This document shows, one piece after another, positions 6,374-10,617 of a DNA stretch of 10,617 nucleotides. The DNA comes from Mycobacterium sp. Lineage in GTDB: Bacteria > Actinomycetota > Actinomycetes > Mycobacteriales > Mycobacteriaceae. Position 1 is the first letter of the stretch. Each line of letters opens with the position of its first letter. The notes below the pieces were generated by a model, which saw nothing but the letters and a program-made list of their open reading frames with translations, made no database searches and was not told the DNA's origin. The stretch is from the NCBI GenBank assembly GCA_018500005.2, contig JAHBAP020000337.1:1-10617 (forward strand), read 5' to 3'. Both the position numbers and the translations under genes were made by a program.

Positions 6374-6400
6374 TTAAGATCGCGAATACCGAATTGACAA
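6372..6400 (-). promoter_or_regulatory. predicted promoter of the TetR2-isomerase-Ddn operon
   Basis: On the minus strand TTGTCA (6400-6395) resembles a -35 box and TTAATT (6377-6372) is a loose -10 box, with a 17-bp spacer. Transcription would start near 6365, inside the palindrome, leaving a leader of about 24 nt. The -10 match is imperfect. Confidence 0.4.
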
Positions 6401-6596
6401 ACGCGGGGACCGAACCGCCGGCCCGCGGGAGTTGGCTGGACAAAATCACGATGTGAACGGGTCCGCTGAAGGACAAGAGGCCCCGCGCGGCGGATTCGCG
6501 AAAGGGGGCCAAATCTAGAGAGCGTCCCTGGCGAGGAAAAACCGCCACCGCGCTGATGGCCAGGGAACTCGAGGCCGTGGCGGCGGAATCCGGTCA
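6401..6596. other. intergenic stretch between divergent TetR2 and TetR3 genes; possible relic
   Basis: Most of the 367 bp between the two regulator starts lacks a recognisable gene. A plus-strand frame is open from 6457 to the TGA at 6598-6600 and its last part (TALMARELEAVAAESGH) looks protein-like, but it has no start signal and no family I recognise. It may be the end of a deleted gene or chance. The outer parts hold the TetR2 and TetR3 control regions. Confidence 0.3.
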
Positions 6597-6626
6597 TTGA
6601 CAGATTTCTAGTGTTCCTTCTAAGTT
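6597..6626 (+). promoter_or_regulatory. consensus-like promoter for the TetR3 operon
   Basis: TTGACA (6597-6602) is a perfect -35 hexamer. TAAGTT (6621-6626) fits TANNNT, with an 18-bp spacer. The start would be near 6633, leaving a leader of about 76 nt to the TetR3 GTG. The surrounding 70 bp are clearly richer in A/T than the flanking genes. Confidence 0.6.
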
Positions 6627-6669
6627 TGGAGATGGCGCTAAGAAAGTTTCGGAGATGTCGTCAAGAAAG
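6623..6669 (+). repeat. tandem imperfect direct repeat, candidate TetR3 operator pair
   Basis: Two copies of a 24-25-bp unit lie head to tail at 6623-6646 and 6645-6669. Each begins AGTTT, has GGAGATG in the middle and ends AAGAAAG; 21 of 24 aligned positions agree, with one 1-bp indel. The period of 22-23 bp is close to two helical turns, so bound proteins would sit on the same face. Copy 1 overlaps the -10 box and start point. A looser GGGGATG at 6676-6682 may be a third trace. Confidence 0.55.
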
Positions 6670-6708
6670 AGGCGTGGGGATGCGGCGCGGTGAACACGAG
6701 GCTCTGCG

Positions 6709-7425
6709 GTGACCGGGCTGCGCGAACGCAACAAAGCCAAGCGCCGCACCGCGATTCTCGACGCCGCCGTCGAACTGCTTGCCGAGGCCCCGTGGGCCGA
6801 GGTGACGACCGAACGGATCGCCGCCCGCGCCGAGGTAGCCTCGGCCACCGTCTACAACCTGGTGGGAACCCGCGACCAGTTACTGGTCGCACTGGTCGAA
6901 CGGGTCCTGGACTCGGTGGCCGGCGGGATCACCGGCCCGGACTGGCCGATGGACGGGGACCCGCTGACCATCGTGCGCCGGGTGGTCGACGACTCCACGG
7001 CCGCGTTCACCGCCGAGTCGGCGGCGTTTCGGCGCGTCGTAGTCGCACTGCGGCTGGTTACCGGAGCCGGCGGGTCGGTCGATCTCGATCCGGCCCGGCT
7101 GCAGATCGCGGGTATGCGGGAGGCACAGCGAGCAGGCGTACTCGACCCCCGATTCGCCCCGGAGGCGTTGGGGCGCCAGGTCTACCTCAGCTATATCGGG
7201 GCCATGCAGGCGTGGGCTGATGGCGATCTCGACGACGACGGCTTCGCGGTGATGACCCGCCACGGACTGGTTGCGGTGCTGGCGGCCACCGCGCTGCCCG
7301 CGCACCGGGACGCCCTCGTCATGGAGTTGCACCAGTTGTCCCGGCAGGCCGCGTCCTGCTGGCGCCACTGTCCCGGCACGCAGCAGTCCGAAGCCACGAC
7401 GATCACCGAGGAGCACAGCCGATGA
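6709..7425 (+). CDS. TetR/AcrR-family transcriptional regulator (TetR3)
   Basis: The 238-residue protein starts at GTG, 7 nt after GAGG (6698-6701). Its HTH domain (about residues 10-62) reads KRRTAILDAAVELLAEA, then TTERIAARAEVASATVYNLV and GTRDQLLVALV. The ligand-binding half is rich in Ala, Val and Leu. The Thr/Glu-rich tail overlaps the dehalogenase gene: TGA at 7423-7425 shares 4 nt with its ATG. This puts regulator and dehalogenase on one message and implies coupled translation. The upstream promoter and tandem repeat fit autoregulation. The inducer may be a halogenated substrate or its alcohol product, which is inference from the neighbour. Confidence 0.92.
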   Translation: MTGLRERNKAKRRTAILDAAVELLAEAPWAEVTTERIAARAEVASATVYNLVGTRDQLLVALVERVLDSVAGGITGPDWPMDGDPLTIVRRVVDDSTAAFTAESAAFRRVVVALRLVTGAGGSVDLDPARLQIAGMREAQRAGVLDPRFAPEALGRQVYLSYIGAMQAWADGDLDDDGFAVMTRHGLVAVLAATALPAHRDALVMELHQLSRQAASCWRHCPGTQQSEATTITEEHSR

Positions 7426-8336
7426 CCCAGGTAATGCGTACATCCGACGACCGGTTCGCCGACCTGCCCGACTTCGGCTGGGCGCCGCGTTATGTCGAAG
7501 ATCTCGACGGCTTCGACGGCCTTCGTATCGCTTACCTTGACGAGGGGCCGGCCGACGCCGCGCACACCTTTCTGTGTCTGCACGGCGAGCCGACGTGGGG
7601 TTTCCTCTACCGCAAGATGATCCCCCCGTTCCTGGCTACCGGGGCGCGGGTCGTGGTCCCCGACTTCCTCGGATTCGGGCGATCCGATAAGCCCGTCGAT
7701 GACGCCTTCTACACCTTCGACCGCCACCGCAACACCCTGCTGGCGCTGATCCGGCGACTCGACCTGCACGCCGTTACCCTGGTCGTCCAGGACTGGGGCG
7801 GACTGCTCGGGTTGACCCTGCCCGTCGATGCGGACATGCGGGGACGCATCACCCGGCTGATCGTGATGGACACCGCGATCGCCGTCGGCGAATCCCTGGG
7901 CGAGGGTTTCGACAACTGGCGGATGTTCTCCTCGATGACCGAGGACATGCCAGCCGGGCAACTGCTGTCGCAGTCCGAGCCCTACCTGACCGCCGCCGAG
8001 GCGGCGGCCTACGACGCCCCGTTCGAGGACGCCCGGTTCAAGGCCGGGGTGCGGATGTTCCCGAAACTGGTCATGACCGAACCCGGAATGGGCGGGGTCA
8101 CCGAGAGCCGACAAGCCGCGAAGTTCTGGCGCGACGACTGGCAGGGCCCCACGTTCATGGCCTGTGGGGCAACGGATCCGGTGTTTCCGCCCGACCACAT
8201 GCGCGCGCTGGCCGCCCAGATCAACGGCTGCCCCCCTCCGCTGGTGATCCCCGACGCCGGCCACTTCGTCCAGGAGCGGGGCGACATCGTCGCCGCCGCG
8301 GCCCTGGATCACTTCAATGGACAAATCCACGGTTGA
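7422..8336 (+). CDS. haloalkane dehalogenase, subfamily HLD-I (DhlA/DhmA-like)
   Basis: The 304-residue alpha/beta-hydrolase hydrolyses carbon-halogen bonds to an alcohol, halide and proton (EC 3.8.1.5). The layout matches Xanthobacter DhlA closely: oxyanion motif HGEPTW (54-59), nucleophile D124 followed by halide-binding W125 in VVQDWGG, second halide-binding W166 in EGFDNWRMF, acid D252 in MACGATDPVF, and base H281 in DAGHFVQE. An acid after the cap, in line with DhlA D260, is the HLD-I arrangement. Other shared segments are YDAPFEDARFKAGVRMFPKL and INGCPPPL. The cap is complete and no residue is missing. GAGGAG (7408-7413) lies 8 nt before ATG, inside the end of TetR3. A related epoxide hydrolase is less likely because the two Trp residues are intact. 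The natural substrate is unknown. Confidence 0.92.
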   Translation: MTQVMRTSDDRFADLPDFGWAPRYVEDLDGFDGLRIAYLDEGPADAAHTFLCLHGEPTWGFLYRKMIPPFLATGARVVVPDFLGFGRSDKPVDDAFYTFDRHRNTLLALIRRLDLHAVTLVVQDWGGLLGLTLPVDADMRGRITRLIVMDTAIAVGESLGEGFDNWRMFSSMTEDMPAGQLLSQSEPYLTAAEAAAYDAPFEDARFKAGVRMFPKLVMTEPGMGGVTESRQAAKFWRDDWQGPTFMACGATDPVFPPDHMRALAAQINGCPPPLVIPDAGHFVQERGDIVAAAALDHFNGQIHG

Positions 8337-8356
8337 CACCAACCACCCGTGCGGGA

Positions 8357-8373
8357 GAACATGAGTCATGTTC
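8357..8373. repeat. 17-bp perfect palindrome after the dehalogenase gene
   Basis: GAACATGA (8357-8364) and TCATGTTC (8366-8373) are perfect 8-bp inverted arms around a single G. The element lies 20 bp after the dehalogenase stop and contains the first ATG of the GNAT relic. It could be a protein-binding site inside the operon or mark a deletion junction. A hairpin is impossible without a loop, so a DNA-level role is more likely. Confidence 0.45.
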
Positions 8374-8675
8374 GCGTTTACCATCGGCAAGCAGGTCGGT
8401 CGATGACCGCACTGGTACCTCCGGTGATCGGCAGCGACCCAATGGTGCGCGGCGGCGGATTCGGCCAAGCGTTGATGACCGCGGGATTGAGTCGGCGCGA
8501 CGCCGAACACGCACCTGCGTACCTGTAGTCCAGTGAGCCCGCGAATGTCCCTTACTACGAACGACTCGGGTCTGAAGTCACAGGAGAAACCGTGGTGCCG
8601 AACGGACCGACGTTGATACCGATGTCGCGCCGCGCTTGGTTTGATCCCCGTGTCGACCGCGAGGTCTCGCGGTGA
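8361..8675 (+). pseudogene. decayed GNAT-family N-acetyltransferase (C-terminal half, in-frame TAG)
   Basis: About 105 codons remain, from ATG 8361 or 8403 to TGA 8673-8675. The C-terminal half of a GNAT acetyltransferase is readable: PPVIGSDPMVRGGGFGQALM is the acetyl-CoA-binding loop (family form often GRGLGSALL), then RRDAEHAPAYL, a TAG stop at 8526-8528, and SSEPANVPYYERLGSEVTG, ending PNGPTLIPMSRRAW. The TAG sits where the family has Glu (YLESS), so a single G-to-T change of GAG explains it. The N-terminal half, about 80-100 residues, is missing. The final TGA shares 4 nt with the GTG of HD2, which shows the gene was once an intact member of the operon. It could survive as a short peptide, but catalytic activity is unlikely. 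Confidence 0.75.
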
Positions 8676-9442
8676 ACACCCGCCCCGACCCCAACCGCAT
8701 CGGCGGCTTCGAATGGACCCAACGCACCAAGGGGCAGCTCACCCGCCGAGAGCGGCTGCAACTGCTCGGCTCCTTGGTCACAAGTCAGCGCGACTTTTTC
8801 CTCCATAGACTTCGCCGTGAACGGCCCTCCGCCACTACCCGGTCAGGCGATCGGGACATCCAACCGCCCGACAGCCGGTTCGCCCGAGAGGTGCAGGCGG
8901 CCGCCGCCGAGCAGAACCAGGTGATCCTCACTCACAGCTACCGGTCGTGGATCTTCGGGCGCGCACTAGCAGGTGTCGACGGCATCAATGTCGACGACGA
9001 GCTGTTGTTCGCCGGAACCTTGCTCCACGACCACGGCATCGAGTTGGTGGTGCCCGGCGAGGACTTCACCTTGCGCAGCGCCCGCCGCGCCATCGAGTGC
9101 GCCACCGCGACCGGAGTGAACGGCGAGCGGGCTGCGGCCTTGGCTGACGCCATCACCGTGCACACCACCCCGGGAGTCACCATCGAACGCGACGGTGCGC
9201 TCGGGTACTACATCCAGAACGGCGCCCTGGTAGACATCGCCGGCAACCGAATCTGGGATCTGTCCCAGACTCTGATCGACGACACACTGGCCCATTACGA
9301 CCGGCGCGGTTTGACCCACGGACTCGGAGGCCACATCATCGCCGAGGCGAAAGGCGTTCCCCGCGGCCGTTTCTCGCTGCTGCGTAAATGCGGCTTTGTC
9401 CAATTGATGCAAATGGCACCCTTCGACAGGGATTCCAAATGA
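8672..9442 (+). CDS. HD-domain metal-dependent hydrolase 2, paralogue of the 1245-1952 product
   Basis: The 256-residue protein starts at GTG 8672, 7 nt after GAGG (8661-8664), and overlaps the GNAT relic stop by 4 nt. The HD site reads H88 in LTHSYRSWIFG, H119-D120 in GTLLHDHGI, H164 in ITVHTTPGV and D188 in GALVDIAG. The spacings (31, 45 and 24) nearly equal those of HD hydrolase 1 (31, 46 and 23), and both carry a Tyr-Arg...Phe-Gly segment right after the first His, so they are members of one family. HD2 is about 20 residues longer at the N-terminus. The substrate is unknown; resemblance to the cyanamide hydratase branch is tentative. Position in the dehalogenase operon suggests action on a dehalogenation product or co-substrate. 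Confidence 0.8.
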   Translation: MNTRPDPNRIGGFEWTQRTKGQLTRRERLQLLGSLVTSQRDFFLHRLRRERPSATTRSGDRDIQPPDSRFAREVQAAAAEQNQVILTHSYRSWIFGRALAGVDGINVDDELLFAGTLLHDHGIELVVPGEDFTLRSARRAIECATATGVNGERAAALADAITVHTTPGVTIERDGALGYYIQNGALVDIAGNRIWDLSQTLIDDTLAHYDRRGLTHGLGGHIIAEAKGVPRGRFSLLRKCGFVQLMQMAPFDRDSK

Positions 9443-9477
9443 CCGCCACCGCGCTCGACCCGACAGGCCCAAAATGA
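9439..9477 (+). other. 13-codon coupled mini-ORF, possible deletion scar
   Basis: ATG at 9439 overlaps the HD2 TGA (ATGA), and the reading frame MTATALDPTGPK ends in a TGA overlapping the ATG at 9474 (again ATGA). Two consecutive 4-bp overlaps around such a tiny frame suggest either a coupling peptide or the leftover start of a gene whose body has been deleted. Chance cannot be excluded. Confidence 0.3.
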
Positions 9478-9737
9478 GTTTTCACAAACCGGCGTCATTG
9501 TTGGAATTGGACATCTTCGCCGGAGTCCACGAGCACGACAACTTCTGCCGGATCCAGGACGTCCTTCCGACGACCTCGCTCGAACCATCCTCCAACGCAC
9601 AGCACTGGCCGAGCGCCGATCCGGTGGCACCGCCGAGGAACCACACCGTCCCGGGCGCGTACCAATCCTTGGGACGCCCGCTTTCCTGCGGGCGATCGCC
9701 GAATCTCTGCCGGCTTGAGAACGAAAGGGGAACGTGA
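9474..9737 (+). pseudogene. 5' fragment of a probable serine hydrolase (beta-lactamase class C-like) gene
   Basis: The 87-codon frame starts MSFHKPASLLELDIFAGVHE, then HDNFCRIQDVLPTTSLEPSS and WPSADPVAPPRN. This order (a D...HxNF segment, LPT, P-rich linker) recalls the N-terminus of actinobacterial serine hydrolases of the beta-lactamase/CubicO type. That family is 350-450 residues long and carries its SxxK motif further on, so the catalytic part is absent here. After about residue 62 the resemblance ends, and the tail (PLSCGRSPNLCRLENERGT) looks out of frame. A competing frame in the same strand ends PILGTPAFLRAIAESLPA before a TGA at about 9716 and is equally protein-like over its last 50 codons, so a second gene end may be fused here. 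The TGA of this frame overlaps the TetR4 GTG by 4 nt. Confidence 0.45.
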
Positions 9738-10354
9738 CCCAGTCCAGCCCCGCGCACCTGCGCCGCTACCCCAGCCAGCAGCGCAGCCGCGAGCGCGTCG
9801 AACGCATCCTGGATGCGGCGGCAGCCATCGTGGTCGAGGAGGGAGTGGACAACCTCAAGGTCAGCGATATCGCCAAACGGGCGGGCGTGCCACTGGGAAC
9901 GCTGTATCAGTTCTTCGCACGCAAGGACGACATCATCTTCGCACTCGCACAGCGGTTCGCCGACCGGTTCGGCGACGTCCTCCAAACTAGCTTGGCCCAC
10001 CTCGACCCGGACGTCGGTTGGCGTAGCCTGCTCGACCGTCTGCTGGACGCCTATGCATCCCATTACCGCAGCGAACCGGCCCTTCGCGAGTTATGGGTGG
10101 GAGCGCGCCTTGATCCGGAATTCATCCATGCCGACCACCAGAACAACAACACCCGATTCGCCAGCGTCGTCGCCGACCTGCTGGCCGCCAAATCTCGGGT
10201 TCCGCGAAATGAACTGGCGCTGATGATCTATATCTGTTGGGAAGCCAGTCAGGCGCTTCTTGAAACGGCGTTCCGGGCCGACCCAAACGGTGATCCGGCG
10301 ATCATCGAGCAGACCAAAATCATGGCGGCACGGTACCTTTCGCCGGCATTTTGA
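9734..10354 (+). CDS. TetR/AcrR-family transcriptional regulator (TetR4)
   Basis: The 206-residue protein starts at GTG, with GAAAGGGG (9723-9730) just upstream. The HTH domain spans about residues 21-70: VERILDAAAAIVVEEGVDNL, then KVSDIAKRAGVPLGTLYQFF and ARKDDIIFALA. The helical ligand-binding part has a Trp-containing segment (LRELWVGARLDPEF) common in regulators of this size. It follows the hydrolase fragment with a 4-nt overlap and may be transcribed with the TetR3 operon, or from an undetected promoter in the 9443-9733 region. It has no intact target gene downstream in the window, so its regulon cannot be assigned. It may have controlled the truncated hydrolase. Confidence 0.9.
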   Translation: MTQSSPAHLRRYPSQQRSRERVERILDAAAAIVVEEGVDNLKVSDIAKRAGVPLGTLYQFFARKDDIIFALAQRFADRFGDVLQTSLAHLDPDVGWRSLLDRLLDAYASHYRSEPALRELWVGARLDPEFIHADHQNNNTRFASVVADLLAAKSRVPRNELALMIYICWEASQALLETAFRADPNGDPAIIEQTKIMAARYLSPAF

Positions 10355-10376
10355 GGCTGTCCTGCGACGCGCAGCC
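10355..10376 (+). terminator. possible hairpin after TetR4
   Basis: Immediately after the TetR4 stop, GGCTG (10355-10359) can pair with CAGCC (10372-10376), and alternatively CTGCG (10362-10366) with CGCAG (10370-10374). The stems are GC-rich but lack a T tract. Confidence 0.3.
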
Positions 10377-10617
10377 AGGGCGACCGCGTGATTAAAACGT
10401 TTGGTAGCGGCGGTTTGTAGAGCGACTCAAGCCACCTTCCCGGGACTCGTGGTGGCTCGCGCCGCGGCGGCGGGTGATTCATCGACAACATCGCGCGCAG
10501 CATCCAACATCATCTGCAATCTTCTCCTTGATTCGCGCGTTCTTCTCCAGATGAAGCGATGATGGCCGCGACTGGACTACTGGGGCAGCGGAGCTACTAG
10601 GTAGGCGCAGATTATTA
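10377..10617. other. terminal stretch with no confident gene
   Basis: Apart from one possible minus-strand small ORF, I see no gene. A 7-bp inverted repeat (AGCCACC 10430-10436, GGTGGCT 10451-10457, 14-bp spacer containing CCCGGG) could form a stem. Base composition from about 10500 is less GC-rich than the genes to the left. Confidence 0.35.
10427..10513 (-). CDS. possible small ORF, unidentified
   Basis: On the minus strand AAGGAGA lies about 9 nt before a double ATG (10513-10508), opening a 28-residue frame MMLDAARDVVDESPAAAARA that ends in TGA at 10429-10427. The frame is open for a further 21 codons upstream (RRTRESRRRLQ) back to a TAG. It could be a real small protein, the end of a longer gene, or chance. 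No family is recognisable. Confidence 0.25.
   Translation of the reverse strand: MMLDAARDVVDESPAAAARATTSPGKVA

Noticed and set aside
6344..6548. Upstream extension of TetR2
   Set aside because: It would make the palindrome and promoter coding and places more than 60 unrelated residues before the HTH domain.
6457..6600. Possible gene end before the TetR3 promoter
   Set aside because: The last codons look protein-like, but there is no start signal, no recognisable family and much of the frame is Arg/Lys-rich; kept only as a note in the intergenic entry.
1..10617. CRISPR array, tRNA, rRNA, insertion sequence or phage genes
   Set aside because: No regularly spaced repeats, no tRNA-like cloverleaf, and no transposase, integrase or phage-type protein was seen in any frame.

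Overview
The window is GC-rich, gene-dense DNA that looks actinobacterial and probably mycobacterial. Reasons: strongly G/C-biased third positions, frequent GTG starts, a P450 resembling mycobacterial CYP138, a deazaflavin (F420)-dependent nitroreductase-family protein, four TetR-family regulators in 10.6 kb, and a start codon that appears to be leaderless. Family assignments come from reading the translations and from memory; no database search was run.

Layout. (1) 1-514: a 3' gene remnant (52-264), then a small 8-cysteine DUF1272 zinc-ribbon-like protein on the minus strand (335-514). (2) 564-4343, plus strand: TetR1, HD-domain hydrolase 1, a four-helix membrane protein, a CYP138-like cytochrome P450 and a SnoaL/NTF2-like protein. 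DUF1272 and TetR1 diverge from a region holding a promoter and a 29-bp inverted repeat. (3) 6400-4479, minus strand: TetR2, an enoyl-CoA hydratase/isomerase-family protein and a Ddn-like F420-dependent protein. An almost perfect palindrome overlaps the predicted TetR2 promoter. (4) 6597-10354, plus strand: a consensus-like promoter and tandem repeat, TetR3, a subfamily-I haloalkane dehalogenase with all catalytic residues, a decayed GNAT acetyltransferase with an in-frame TAG, HD-domain hydrolase 2, the start of a probable serine hydrolase, and TetR4. (5) 10355-10617: little; one possible small minus-strand ORF.

How the parts fit. Three units begin with their own TetR gene, and neighbours are often joined by 4-bp stop/start overlaps (TetR2/isomerase, TetR3/dehalogenase, GNAT relic/HD2, hydrolase fragment/TetR4). 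This suggests inducible units for taking up and breaking down small xenobiotic or lipid-like molecules: P450 oxygenation, hydrolytic dehalogenation, F420H2-dependent reduction, double-bond isomerisation of a CoA thioester, and two paralogous HD hydrolases of unknown substrate. The most unusual element is the HD pair, one in a P450 unit and one in a dehalogenase unit. The three remnants show that the region has undergone deletion and recombination.
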